Assembly (NCBI RefSeq): GCF_014062315.1
Contig: NZ_JACGLT010000002.1
Coordinates: 124,001 to 188,000 of the forward strand
Origin: Gelidibacter maritimus
GTDB taxonomy: Bacteria; Bacteroidota; Bacteroidia; Flavobacteriales; Flavobacteriaceae
Length of the DNA: 64,000 nt
Reading direction: 5' to 3'
How positions within the stretch are numbered: the first letter of the stretch is position 1; each line of letters starts with the position of its first letter. Below the pieces are notes generated by a model that had not been told where the DNA came from, searched no databases, and saw nothing but the letters and a program-made list of their open reading frames with translations. Positions 37,809-47,051 of the stretch are shown piece after piece. Both the position numbers and the translations under genes were made by a program.

Positions 37809-40391
37809 ATGAAAAGCATCTGCTTCATCATCTTTTTTATTAGCGGAGTTACCTTGTCCCAAAATTTGGAGGAGCAGATTTACAGTGCCACTGAAGCATT
37901 TATTGCCAACAAAAACGACCACTCTTACCAACGTCTAGTACAGCAGGAAAATAATTTTAAGTCTGAGATTAAAAGTAAGGACGAACAACTTGCACTCGTG
38001 TTCTTACAATGCAACAAGGCATTCTACCTCAAAGACACCAATCAGTTAAGAAAAGCCATTTCCACCTACGAAGAGGCTTGGCAACGTTATAGCTACCATG
38101 AGCTTTCAATTATATCAGATTTTGATATCATTGAATATTGCTTAAAACCGCTTGGTAATTTATACACAAAGACAAATAATTATACCAATGCCGAAAACAC
38201 CATTCATCAGTACATTGGATTAGCTGAAAAAAGTAAAAATAAAGCTCAAAATATTGCAGGAATAATCAATTTGTCGGCTTTATACCAAACGCGAGGAATG
38301 CATTCATCAGTATTAAAGATGGTGGCAAAAGGAGAGCGTATTTCGGGAGTTAGCAAATTGCAGGAAGAAAAGTTAACCAATTTAAAAGCCTTTAGTGCTT
38401 TAGCTCTGAAAAGCCAGATTGATAAAGATATCCCTAAAAACCAGGATATGCCAATTATTGAAAAGCCGTTCGCAAAACACAGATTGGCCTACCAGCTGGC
38501 CCTCAAAAACAAGGATCATACTAAGGCATTGGAACATTTCCAACGGTCAAAACAATTCCAGAACAACGAAGAGCTCACCATTAGAGCCATGGCAAAACGG
38601 GATATGGAAGAAGCCCAATTGTATTATGTTTTGAATGACTTTGATAACGCAGATTTATTTTTGGAAAATGCTTTAAGATTATTGCTTCCCAATTATCACA
38701 ATCAAAAACTCCCTGAAGAATCAGATCTTTATGCAGAAAATACCTTAATAGATATTTTTGATCTTAAGGCCCGGTTGCAAACTCAAATTGAGAATGCATT
38801 GGCATATTATGACCTGAGCTTTTATGTTACCAATCTACTCACTTCCAGTCTGACCTCTCAGGAATCAAAGTTGGCCAATTTAAATAGCAATAGAAAGCGC
38901 AGTGAATGGTGTATTGATTTATTGTTTGACGCATATGAAAAAGACCCAAATCCTAAACTTTTTTATCGCGCATTAAATTATGCTGAAAAAGATAAGGCCG
39001 CTGTTTTACATGAAGTGTTTCAGAAAAAGTCATTGCTGTCTAAACATCCCAACGACCGTCTTTTGCTTAAAGAGCAAGAACTTTTGAAAGAACAAGAACG
39101 GCTTACCGATGTTTTGATCAAAACCAAGTTGGGGTATCAGTCCTTACAAAACGAGAGTTTAAACAAAGAGTTACTGGAAGTAAGCATTGCATTAAAATCC
39201 GTAGCTCAAGCCATTAACGATAAATATGGTGCCACGCAAAATCAGACCATTGATTTTGTAAAGCTATCAAACCAATTGGAGCTTGACCAAGCAGCTCTTG
39301 CCGTATATTTTTATGGTAACAAAGCCTTATATAAATTCTCAATTACAGCAGGCACACATCAACTTTCTAAAATTGAATTGAATACGCAGTTTACAAAAGC
39401 CATCACTGATTTCATTCATTTATTTGACCATGCATCTGTCATAAACAATAACGTCAATAGCTTCACTTTTCAAGCCTTTGAGCTTTATAAAATCTTAAAA
39501 CTTGATCAGATAGTCACGCAACCCAATCTTATTATTATTCCCGATGGCCTCTTAAATTTCGTCCCTTTTGAGACTTTGCTTACTGAGTCTACCGAGACTA
39601 ACAATTTTTCAAAGATGCCATTTCTGGTCACTTCCAACAATGTTGTCTACAACTCTAATATTAATTTTTATCTCCAAGATCGAAAAAAGTCGTCCAACCA
39701 TCAGATTCTTGGTGTTTTTCCTGTCTTTGAAAATAGCAATCAAGAGCTTCGCTATTCCGTTGACGAAGCGCATTCCATCCAAGAGATTGACGAAGCTAAG
39801 GTACTAATGCATACTGAAGCTACTAAAACTGAATTTTTAAAAACCGCTGCAGATTTTGGCATTTTACATTTGTCAACCCATGCCACTGGTGGTGATTTTA
39901 TAAATCCAGCCAGTATTGCATTTTACGATCAACCCTTAACAGTCAACGAATTATACAGCTTAGATATCCAGCCCGAGCTTGTCATTTTAAGTGCATGCGA
40001 AACTGGAATTGGGAAATTACAAAAAGGCGAAGGTGCTATGAGCATTGCACGTGGCTTTCAATATGCAGGTGCCAAAAACCTATTATTCTCACTTTGGCAA
40101 ATCAACGATGCATCAACAGCAACATTAATGGATTTGTACTACACATCTTTTGAGAAAACAAAATCGGCTCATTTTGCAAACCGGCAATCAAAACTCGATT
40201 ATTTACAGAACCCATCCATTAGCACTACCAAAAAATCGCCTTACTACTGGGGTGCCTTTGTATATTATGGTAAGATTGAACCTCCCGTTACGCGTGGAAA
40301 CATCATTTATTATTTCTTTGGGATGATTGCAGTGTTATTTGTTTTATTTTTATGGTTTAAAAATCACAAAACAACTAACTTAAATGATTGA
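37809..40391 (+). CDS. TPR-CHAT caspase-like protease with C-terminal membrane anchor
   Basis: 860 residues. A signal peptide (about 1-17) is followed by tetratricopeptide-type helices (about 30-440) and a CHAT domain (about 520-825). The catalytic dyad is visible: His691 in LHLSTHA and Cys730 in LSACETG. A single helix (about 832-850) and a short basic tail end the protein. The protease would lie outside the cytoplasm. CHAT proteins cut specific partner proteins; the TPR part is the probable sensor. It overlaps the next gene by eight bases. Possible partners are the neighbouring sigma-factor/TPR pair and the retropepsin-like protein. Confidence 0.85.
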   Translation: MKSICFIIFFISGVTLSQNLEEQIYSATEAFIANKNDHSYQRLVQQENNFKSEIKSKDEQLALVFLQCNKAFYLKDTNQLRKAISTYEEAWQRYSYHELSIISDFDIIEYCLKPLGNLYTKTNNYTNAENTIHQYIGLAEKSKNKAQNIAGIINLSALYQTRGMHSSVLKMVAKGERISGVSKLQEEKLTNLKAFSALALKSQIDKDIPKNQDMPIIEKPFAKHRLAYQLALKNKDHTKALEHFQRSKQFQNNEELTIRAMAKRDMEEAQLYYVLNDFDNADLFLENALRLLLPNYHNQKLPEESDLYAENTLIDIFDLKARLQTQIENALAYYDLSFYVTNLLTSSLTSQESKLANLNSNRKRSEWCIDLLFDAYEKDPNPKLFYRALNYAEKDKAAVLHEVFQKKSLLSKHPNDRLLLKEQELLKEQERLTDVLIKTKLGYQSLQNESLNKELLEVSIALKSVAQAINDKYGATQNQTIDFVKLSNQLELDQAALAVYFYGNKALYKFSITAGTHQLSKIELNTQFTKAITDFIHLFDHASVINNNVNSFTFQAFELYKILKLDQIVTQPNLIIIPDGLLNFVPFETLLTESTETNNFSKMPFLVTSNNVVYNSNINFYLQDRKKSSNHQILGVFPVFENSNQELRYSVDEAHSIQEIDEAKVLMHTEATKTEFLKTAADFGILHLSTHATGGDFINPASIAFYDQPLTVNELYSLDIQPELVILSACETGIGKLQKGEGAMSIARGFQYAGAKNLLFSLWQINDASTATLMDLYYTSFEKTKSAHFANRQSKLDYLQNPSISTTKKSPYYWGAFVYYGKIEPPVTRGNIIYYFFGMIAVLFVLFLWFKNHKTTNLND

Positions 40392-40839
40392 TTGCAACGA
40401 TCTGTCCCTTCAGGATTTTCTTTTGGAAAAAGGCTATGTTAAAGTCAAATTGAAATTGACCAAAACAAATCATTTTGAAATCAAAGCAACCTTAAACGGA
40501 GTCAAAGGTCTTTTTATTTTAGATACTGGTGCCTCCAATTCCTGTGTAGGTTTTGAAGCTATTGAAACTTTTAAACTTACCGCAAAGGATTCTGAAGTCA
40601 AAGCAGCCGGCGCCGGCGCATCGGATATGTTGACACAGATTTCTAAGAAGAACAAACTCAAAATAGGAAAGTGGAAAAAAGACAAAGTAGCTCTGGTACT
40701 TTTCAATTTGACCCACGTCAATACAGCACTTCTAAACTATAATTCAAAGCCTGTAGATGGCATTATAGGTGCCGATATTTTGAAGAAAGCAAAAGCTATT
40801 ATTGACTATAACAAACGCTATGTGTATTTAAAACTGTAA
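40384..40839 (+). CDS. retropepsin-like aspartyl protease family protein
   Basis: 151 residues, no signal peptide. A flap-and-floor pattern typical of the retropepsin-like fold is seen: FILDTGAS with Asp47, then VDGIIGADILKKAKAIIDY. One such domain has to dimerise to be active. It overlaps the CHAT gene by eight bases (ATGATTGA), so the two are translationally coupled and likely work together. A protease pair, or a binding fold without cleavage activity, are both possible. Confidence 0.8.
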   Translation: MIDCNDLSLQDFLLEKGYVKVKLKLTKTNHFEIKATLNGVKGLFILDTGASNSCVGFEAIETFKLTAKDSEVKAAGAGASDMLTQISKKNKLKIGKWKKDKVALVLFNLTHVNTALLNYNSKPVDGIIGADILKKAKAIIDYNKRYVYLKL

Positions 40840-40905
40840 TAATTTTCCTTCGTTTTCAATATATTAGAGTTATATTTAAGTCCCTATACTTATTATTAAT
40901 AGCAC

Positions 40906-41541
40906 ATGGCATCCTCTATCATAATAGCAGACGATCATCCTCTTATCCTTAAAGGTCTGACTGATTTTTTAATTGAAAAGGAATATAATCTTATCGGAAG
41001 CGCCGTAAATGGCAGGGACGCCTTTGAAATGATCAAATCCAAGCAGCCAAAAATTGCCATCTTAGATATTCAGATGCCATTTATGACCGGTTTGGAAATT
41101 GCAGAAAAATGCAAGGCATTAGAACTTCCCACCAAAATCATTTTGATTACATTTGAAAAGGATGAACAGATTTATAATCAAGCAAAAGCACTGGAGATTT
41201 ATGGCTATGTACTTAAAGAGTTTGCGTTGGTGGAAATTGAAAATTGTATTGCAGCGGTGTTAGATGGAAAATCCTATTTCAGTCCTGAGCTCATTGAATA
41301 TTTAGAAATAGTTGAGCCTCCAAAAGAACTTGAATTACTTACTCCCACCGAAATTGAAGTATTGAGACTTATTGCTTTAAATAAAACGGCAAAAGAAATC
41401 GGCAGCATTCTTTTTATCTCAAGCAGAACCGTCGAAAAACACAAGAGCCATATTATTAGAAAATTGGATTTAGAGTCCAAAGTTGGCAGTTTAGCCCTTT
41501 TCGCTAAGGAAAACGAGGAGTTTCTTGGTAAAAATACGTAG
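40906..41541 (+). CDS. NarL/LuxR-type response regulator
   Basis: 211 residues. The receiver domain has acidic pair Asp9-Asp10, phosphoacceptor Asp54 (AILDIQMPF) and Lys104. The LuxR-type HTH is at about 143-195 (LTPTEIEVLRLIALNKTAKEIG...SSRTVEKHKSHIIRKL). No cognate histidine kinase is adjacent. The gene is 66 bp after the retropepsin-like gene. Its stop codon lies inside the first palindrome of the repeated promoter modules, which are candidate target sites. Confidence 0.9.
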   Translation: MASSIIIADDHPLILKGLTDFLIEKEYNLIGSAVNGRDAFEMIKSKQPKIAILDIQMPFMTGLEIAEKCKALELPTKIILITFEKDEQIYNQAKALEIYGYVLKEFALVEIENCIAAVLDGKSYFSPELIEYLEIVEPPKELELLTPTEIEVLRLIALNKTAKEIGSILFISSRTVEKHKSHIIRKLDLESKVGSLALFAKENEEFLGKNT

Positions 41542-41583
41542 TTCTACGTATTGTTTAGCATTATTATAATCACGACATTTACA
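41533..41583 (+). promoter_or_regulatory. palindrome-promoter module 1
   Basis: Perfect palindrome: AATACGTAG (41533-41541), TT, CTACGTATT (41544-41552). Its end overlaps a TTG (41551-41553). Twenty nt later comes GACATTTACA (41574-41583), a degenerate -7 box (six of eight matches to TAnnTTTG). The palindrome centre is about 44 bp before the expected transcript start, fitting activation by a DNA-bound dimer. It is followed by ncRNA candidate 1. Confidence 0.7.
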
Positions 41584-41587
41584 GAGC

Positions 41588-41653
41588 TATTAATCAATTT
41601 CTATTTAGGGGAATCAAAAAGCTCTGGATTGTAACTGATCCAGAGCTTTTTTA
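41588..41653 (+). ncRNA. small RNA candidate 1
   Basis: Predicted start about 41588, end at the T-run of a strong hairpin (41616-41629 with 41638-41651). No ORF is present. The single-stranded part contains TTAGGGGAATCA, shared with candidate 2 (TTAGGGGAATTA), and CTATTAAT, shared as well. It could also be the processed 3' end of the response-regulator mRNA, because no terminator lies between. Confidence 0.6.
41616..41651 (+). terminator. terminator of small RNA 1
   Basis: 14-bp perfect stem (core GCTCTGGAT), 8-nt loop, T6 run. Confidence 0.8.
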
Positions 41654-41855
41654 TAAACCGATTGGCATGAAAACATGATTAGTATCTTTTCGATCCTTTT
41701 TTTGCTCCCATTTTAAGTGCATCTTCTACTATCTATTTTTCACTTAAAGTTAAGTGATTGTCTAAACAGCGTTTATATTTATTAGGATAAAAGTAGATGT
41801 ACTTCATCGTCATTTAGTAAGAATACTCTAAGAAAAAGTCAAAATCGATCAAAAT

Positions 41856-41905
41856 ATACGTAGAACTACGTATTGTTTGGTGTTATTAAATAGTCGAAAT
41901 TTACA
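41856..41905 (+). promoter_or_regulatory. palindrome-promoter module 2
   Basis: ATACGTAG (41856-41863), AA, CTACGTAT (41866-41873), TTG at 41873-41875, 20 nt, then GAAATTTACA (41896-41905). Spacing from palindrome centre to -7 box is identical to modules 1 and 3. Confidence 0.7.
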
Positions 41906-41909
41906 TTGC

Positions 41910-41974
41910 TATTAATTCTTAGGGGAATTATTTATAAGGCTCTGGATCTTTGCTGATTCAGGGCTTTATTTTTT
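41910..41974 (+). ncRNA. small RNA candidate 2
   Basis: Starts about 41910 and ends in a hairpin (41935-41948 with 41955-41968, three G-U pairs) plus T-run. Its 5' half repeats the CTATTAATTC...TTAGGGGAAT element of candidate 1, and the hairpin begins with the same GCTCTGGAT. The two are clearly diverged copies. No ORF. Confidence 0.6.
41935..41968 (+). terminator. terminator of small RNA 2
   Basis: 14-bp stem with G-U pairs (core GGCTCTGGATC), 6-nt loop, followed by T6. Confidence 0.7.
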
Positions 41975-41991
41975 AAGCACTATCGTTCAAA

Positions 41992-42042
41992 AATACGTAG
42001 AACTACGTATTGTTTAACGTCCGTTTAATGCCGAATTTTACA
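41992..42042 (+). promoter_or_regulatory. palindrome-promoter module 3
   Basis: AATACGTAG (41992-42000), AA, CTACGTATT (42003-42011), TTG at 42010-42012, 20 nt, GAATTTTACA (42033-42042). Same geometry as modules 1 and 2. It leads into the 36-residue membrane-peptide gene rather than straight into a terminator. Confidence 0.65.
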
Positions 42043-42120
42043 TTTCAATAAGCTTATTGATTTCTGTGAGGGTACACCTCTAAATAAGTTAATAGGAAGA
42101 ACCTAAATTTCTTAAAACCT

Positions 42121-42231
42121 ATGAAAATCATGAAAAATAATTTCGAAAGTGGCAATCGTTTACTAATCATAGGGCTTATAACGAGTGCTATATTGATAAT
42201 AACTGCAAATATTCTGGTTAATTTTTGTTGA
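42121..42231 (+). CDS. 36-residue single-helix membrane peptide
   Basis: Starts MKIMKNNFESGNR, then one hydrophobic helix (LLIIGLITSAILIITANILV), ends in Cys before TGA. It lies about 70 nt downstream of the expected start of promoter module 3 and ends 50 bp before a terminator. Short, so coding status rests on its position in the module and its clean hydrophobic profile. The fourth codon is also ATG, an alternative start. Confidence 0.45.
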   Translation: MKIMKNNFESGNRLLIIGLITSAILIITANILVNFC

Positions 42232-42282
42232 ATTTGAGTTATCCTTCTTAAACATTCAAATCTGTTTGATATAGGACAATAA

Positions 42283-42315
42283 AAAAGGGCACCTTAATAT
42301 TTAAGTTGCCCTTTT
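42283..42315. terminator. bidirectional terminator
   Basis: 15-bp stem with one mismatch (42283-42297 and 42301-42315, core AAAGGGCA), loop TAT, A/T-runs on both sides. It lies between the small-peptide gene and convergent sucB. Confidence 0.75.
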
Positions 42316-42337
42316 GTATTTTATTGTCTTTTTTAAT

Positions 42338-43606
42338 TTACAATTCCAATGCTCTCTTAACATCATTATCCATTAAGAGCTCTGTAGGATTTTCAAGCGC
42401 CTCTTTGATGGCCACTAAGAATCCAACACTTTCTTTTCCGTCAATAATTCTATGGTCATAAGACACCGCCAAATACATGATTGGTCTAATCTCGACGTGC
42501 CCATCTATTGCTACAGGACGTTCCACAATATTGTGCATTCCTAAAATTGCACTTTGTGGCGGGTTGATAATTGGTGTGGACATCATGCTGCCAAAAACAC
42601 CACCGTTAGAGATTGTAAAGGTACCGCCAGTCATCTCATCTACCGTCAGTTCTCCGTCTCGTGCTCTGATGGCCAAACGTTTTACTTCGTTCTCTACGCC
42701 TCTGAAGGATAGGTTTTCAGCATTTCTGATTACTGGAACCATCAGTCCTCGTGGACCTGAAACCGCAATACTAATATCACAAAAATCATAGCTCACCATT
42801 TCCTGACCATCAATCATAGAGTTAACTGCCGGATATTCTTTTAAGGCTCTAACAGCAGCTAAGGTAAAGAAACTCATAAAACCTAAGCCAACACCATGTT
42901 TGCTTTTGAAAGTTTCCTTATACTCTTCACGTAATTTGAAAATTGCGGTCATATCCACCTCATTAAAGGTGGTTAACATGGCTGTTTCATTTTTGGAAGC
43001 TACCAAACGCTCTGCAACTTTACGACGCAACATAGACAGCCTTGAACGTGAAACACCACGATTCCCTCCTGTTGGCGTACCCATTGAAGGGGTTGCCTTT
43101 ACAGCATCATCCTTGGTGATACGACCATCTTTACCAGTGCCTCGAACATCTGAAGCCGACATGTTTTTCTCTGCCAAAACCTTTTTGGCTGCCGGACTCG
43201 CAGCTCCTGAAGCATACGTTTTTTGATCAGGGTTTGGTGCTTTTTCGGAATCCTTCTTATTCGGAGTTTCCTTATGTTCCTTGGAAAGTTCTTTTTCAAC
43301 ATCTTTGTCACCAGAACCCTCATCACCTGTACTCTCAGGCTTAGCATCTGAATCACCTGAAGGTTTTTCGGCAGCGGTGTCAATTAAGCACACCACAGCA
43401 CCCACGGCAACCGCATCTCCTACTTCTGCCTTCAAGGTAATCGTACCACTAGCTTCTGCTGGAAGCTCCAAGGTAGCTTTGTCGCTATCTACTTCTGCAA
43501 TGGCTTGGTCTTTTTCTACATAGTCACCATCAGCGACTAACCATTCTGCAATTTCTACTTCTGTAATGGATTCTCCTGGTGAAGGAACTTTCATTTCTAA
43601 AATCAT
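42338..43606 (-). CDS. sucB: 2-oxoglutarate dehydrogenase E2 (dihydrolipoamide succinyltransferase)
   Basis: 422-residue E2 of the TCA-cycle 2-oxoglutarate dehydrogenase complex. The lipoyl domain holds Lys43 in [10 protein letters not shown] Glu/Lys/Ser-rich linker (about 85-135) is followed by the peripheral subunit-binding domain ([32 protein letters not shown]) and the catalytic domain with DHRIIDG near the end. It follows sucA by 29 bp on the same strand. Confidence 0.95.
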   Translation of the reverse strand: MILEMKVPSPGESITEVEIAEWLVADGDYVEKDQAIAEVDSDKATLELPAEASGTITLKAEVGDAVAVGAVVCLIDTAAEKPSGDSDAKPESTGDEGSGDKDVEKELSKEHKETPNKKDSEKAPNPDQKTYASGAASPAAKKVLAEKNMSASDVRGTGKDGRITKDDAVKATPSMGTPTGGNRGVSRSRLSMLRRKVAERLVASKNETAMLTTFNEVDMTAIFKLREEYKETFKSKHGVGLGFMSFFTLAAVRALKEYPAVNSMIDGQEMVSYDFCDISIAVSGPRGLMVPVIRNAENLSFRGVENEVKRLAIRARDGELTVDEMTGGTFTISNGGVFGSMMSTPIINPPQSAILGMHNIVERPVAIDGHVEIRPIMYLAVSYDHRIIDGKESVGFLVAIKEALENPTELLMDNDVKRALEL

Positions 43607-43635
43607 CGTATTCTATATTTTAGTATTATTTTTAT

Positions 43636-46398
43636 TTATCGTTGGTTGTTTTTTGTTTTGTCAAACACATAATCAATCACTTCTTTATGACGGCGTTTCG
43701 AGCGTGTTGCACTTCCCGCTGCCGGCGCACCATAAGCGCGTCGCGAAGCTAACCTAAAGGATTTGGCCTCTTCAAAATGCATCATCATAAAGCTATACGC
43801 CCCCATATTGCGAGGCTCTTCCTGTGCCCAGACAATATCATCGGCATTTTTATATTTTTGCATGATCTCTCTCAACTGTTTTGCAGGTAAAGGAAACAGC
43901 TGCTCTATTCTTACTAATGCAACATCCTCTCTTTTCTCTTCTTCCCTAACTTCCAAAAGATCATAATAGAATTTTCCGGTCATAAAAACCAAAGTTTTCA
44001 CTTTATCCGCCTTAGCTTTTTCATCATCAATGACCATTTGGAAACTTCCATTTGCAAATTCATCGACGGTTGAAACCACTAAAGGATGTCTCAGTAAACT
44101 TTTTGGTGTAAAAATAATGAGCGGTTTTCTGAAGTTGGTCTTCATCTGCCTTCTCAACAAATGGTACATATTTGCCGGCGTTGTACAATCGGCCACAAAC
44201 ATATTATCACTGGCACAAAGCTGTAAAAATCGTTCCATACGCCCTGAAGAATGCTCAGCACCTTGACCTTCATAACCATGTGGCAACAACATAACCAAGC
44301 CGTTTTGCAATTTCCATTTATCTTCTGCTGCGGAGATGTATTGGTCTATCATAATTTGGGCACCATTTCCAAAATCACCAAATTGCGCCTCCCAGATTGT
44401 CAATGTATTCGGACTTGCCATGGCGTAACCATAGTCAAATCCTACAACGCCATATTCAGAAAGCAATGAATTATAAATATAAAATTTACCTTGTTCATCA
44501 TTAATATGGTTCAACAGAACAATTTCTTCCTCACTGTCTTCCACTTTTATAACGGCATGACGATGTGAGAAGGTGCCGCGTTCAACATCCTGACCCGAGA
44601 AACGAACGTCATGACCCTCAGATAATAGTGTCCCGTAGGCCAAATGCTCAGCCATAGCCCAGTCCAACTTATTTTCATCAAACATGGTTTTTCTGGATTG
44701 TACAAGACGCTCTATCTTACGTATGAATTTTTTGTCTTCTGGCAGAGTGGAAATAACTTCTGCAATCTTAGATAATTTCTCTTCAGAAACCGTTGTATCT
44801 ACATCTTGCATCATCATATTAAGATCTGCGTATTCATAGCCAGTCCATTCATCATGCATAAATGCTGTAATGACCGTTTTTTCCTGTTTACGCGAATCCT
44901 CTAATTCTTCTTCTAAAGAAGCCTTATAAGTTTCTTCTAATTTTTTGACGTAATCCTTATCTACAAGGCCTTCTTTAATAAGAAGATCAGCATAAATCTC
45001 TCTCGGATTTTCATGCTTTGCAATGGCTCTATATAATTTAGGTTGGGTAAAACGAGGCTCGTCACCCTCATTATGTCCGTATTTTCTATACCCTAAGAGA
45101 TCAATAAATACGTCTCTCTTAAAAGTCATTCTAAAATCTAAGGCAAACAACATGGCATGCACTACGGCTTCAACATCATCAGCGTTAACGTGCAATACTG
45201 GTGACAAAGTGACTTTACCCACATCAGTACAGTAAGTACTTGAACGGGCGTCAAGATAATTAGTTGTAAACCCTATTTGATTGTTTATTACTATATGAAT
45301 GGTACCATTGGTTTTGTACCCTTCCAAATTTACCATCTGAATTACTTCATAAACCAATCCTTGCCCTGCGATAGCAGCATCACCATGAACAATAATAGGC
45401 AACACCTGTGATGGGTCGTCAGCATATTTATCGTCCTGTTTGGCTCTAGCAATTCCTTCTACCACGGCACCTACAGTCTCTAAATGAGAAGGGTTCGGCG
45501 CAATGTTCAAGTTTATTTTCTTGCCCCCTTTAGATTCTCTATCGCTCGTCCATCCTAAGTGGTACTTTACATCGCCATCAAATACTTCCTGCTCATAATC
45601 CTTTCCATCAAATTCGCTAAAAATATTCTTAGCCGATTTTCCAAAAATATTGATCAGCGTACTCAAACGGCCTCTGTGTGCCATGCCCATAACAAATTCT
45701 TTCACCCCTATTTCTGCGGCACTTTCAATAAGCGCATCAAGCGCAGGAATCAGAGATTCGCCACCTTCCAATGAAAAGCGTTTTTGTCCTACATACTTAG
45801 TATGCAAAAAGCTTTCAAACGTTACGGCTTCATTCAATTTGCTCAGAATATGCTTTTTCTGATCAGCAGAAAAGTTTGGCTGATTATCATTGATATTCAG
45901 CTTTTTCTGGATCCATTCAATTTCTTTCGGATTTCTGATGTACATATACTCCAACCCTATGGAAGAACAGTAAATCTTTTCAAGATGCGTAATGATACTT
46001 TCCAAGGTCTGAGGTCCAATACCCAAAATTTCACCTGCTGAAAAAACAGTTTTTAAATCTTCTTGAAGAAGTCCAAAGTTTTCAATAGCTAAAGTAGGTT
46101 CGTATTTTCTTCGTTCTCTAACCGGATTGGTTTTTGTAAACAAATGGCCTCTATTTCTGTACCCGTCAATTAGTCTTATAACATTGAATTCCTTGTGCAT
46201 GTGTTCAGGAACTTCAGGCGAAATACAAACAGCGCCATCATCATAGACGGCCTCACTGTTTTCTGATCCAAAGTCAAAACCTTGAAAAAAGGCTCGCCAA
46301 CTTGGTTCAACGATATCTGGGTTTCGTAAATATTGATCGTATAATTCAGCAAAATAAGCTGAGTGAGCGGCATTTAAAAAGGAATATTTATCCATCAT
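43636..46398 (-). CDS. sucA: 2-oxoglutarate dehydrogenase E1
   Basis: 920-residue thiamine-diphosphate enzyme. It starts with the short E1 N-terminal helix for complex binding (SFLNAAHSAYFAELYDQYLRNP). The core has GMAHRGRLSTLINI, the GDAAIAGQGLVYEVIQM thiamine site and the pyrimidine part with LLPHGYEGQGAEHSSGRMERFLQL. The C-terminus ends with ARRAYGAPAAGSATRSKRRHKE. It is the first gene of the sucA-sucB unit. A TATTTTTG box is complementary to 46433-46440. Confidence 0.96.
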   Translation of the reverse strand: MMDKYSFLNAAHSAYFAELYDQYLRNPDIVEPSWRAFFQGFDFGSENSEAVYDDGAVCISPEVPEHMHKEFNVIRLIDGYRNRGHLFTKTNPVRERRKYEPTLAIENFGLLQEDLKTVFSAGEILGIGPQTLESIITHLEKIYCSSIGLEYMYIRNPKEIEWIQKKLNINDNQPNFSADQKKHILSKLNEAVTFESFLHTKYVGQKRFSLEGGESLIPALDALIESAAEIGVKEFVMGMAHRGRLSTLINIFGKSAKNIFSEFDGKDYEQEVFDGDVKYHLGWTSDRESKGGKKINLNIAPNPSHLETVGAVVEGIARAKQDDKYADDPSQVLPIIVHGDAAIAGQGLVYEVIQMVNLEGYKTNGTIHIVINNQIGFTTNYLDARSSTYCTDVGKVTLSPVLHVNADDVEAVVHAMLFALDFRMTFKRDVFIDLLGYRKYGHNEGDEPRFTQPKLYRAIAKHENPREIYADLLIKEGLVDKDYVKKLEETYKASLEEELEDSRKQEKTVITAFMHDEWTGYEYADLNMMMQDVDTTVSEEKLSKIAEVISTLPEDKKFIRKIERLVQSRKTMFDENKLDWAMAEHLAYGTLLSEGHDVRFSGQDVERGTFSHRHAVIKVEDSEEEIVLLNHINDEQGKFYIYNSLLSEYGVVGFDYGYAMASPNTLTIWEAQFGDFGNGAQIMIDQYISAAEDKWKLQNGLVMLLPHGYEGQGAEHSSGRMERFLQLCASDNMFVADCTTPANMYHLLRRQMKTNFRKPLIIFTPKSLLRHPLVVSTVDEFANGSFQMVIDDEKAKADKVKTLVFMTGKFYYDLLEVREEEKREDVALVRIEQLFPLPAKQLREIMQKYKNADDIVWAQEEPRNMGAYSFMMMHFEEAKSFRLASRRAYGAPAAGSATRSKRRHKEVIDYVFDKTKNNQR

Positions 46399-46517
46399 TT
46401 TGTAAAACGTTCAGATGTTTTCAGATTTTATTCAAAAATACAACTTTTAGCAAAATAAGAATTGCTTTTAGTATATTTATATGATATAACTGTATCAATA
46501 AACAAAATACCAAATTT

Positions 46518-47051
46518 ATGCGATTCTCACTAAATAAAACCTTGTTTTCTTGTATTATTATGATATCATTAACCTTAAACGGCTTGGCACAAATAAATGC
46601 AGGTCAATCTTCTACAGATTTCTGGAATCACGTCCGGTTTGGAGGCGGGATTGGATTGAGCTTTGGTGATGGTTTTTTTAGTGGCACATTGGCTCCAAGT
46701 GCTATTTACCAATTCAACCCACAGTTTGCACTAGGGGTTGGACTTAATGGCACGTACAACAAACGCAAAAACTATTACAAGTCGACCGTTTTTGGAGGAA
46801 GCCTGATTGGCTTGTTCAATCCCATTCCCGAAATTCAATTATCGGCAGAATTTGAAGAGCTCAACGTTAACCGAAAATGGGATGATAGATTGAACATTGC
46901 TGATGAAAACTATTGGTACCCCGGATTGTTTTTGGGCGCTGGTTTTAGGTCTCACAATGTGGCGGTTGGGATTAGATATGATGTCTTATACGATAAAGAC
47001 AAAAGTATCTACGCAGATCCTTGGGCACCGTTTGTAAGGGTTTATTTTTAG
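46518..47051 (+). CDS. small outer-membrane beta-barrel protein
   Basis: 177 residues with signal peptide (about 1-24, ending GLAQ). Then about eight amphipathic strands (VRFGGGIGLSFGDGFFSGTLAPSAIY; FALGVGLNGTYNKR; VFGGSLIGLFNP) and a terminal FVRVYF barrel signature. Similar small barrels often sit beside sucA in flavobacteria; I do not know their function. Divergent from sucA. Confidence 0.75.
   Translation: MRFSLNKTLFSCIIMISLTLNGLAQINAGQSSTDFWNHVRFGGGIGLSFGDGFFSGTLAPSAIYQFNPQFALGVGLNGTYNKRKNYYKSTVFGGSLIGLFNPIPEIQLSAEFEELNVNRKWDDRLNIADENYWYPGLFLGAGFRSHNVAVGIRYDVLYDKDKSIYADPWAPFVRVYF

Noticed and set aside
43099-43523. Long frames on both strands within sucB
   Set aside because: Products of the Ala/Lys/Glu-rich linker coding bias of sucB; antisense or out of frame to a certain gene.
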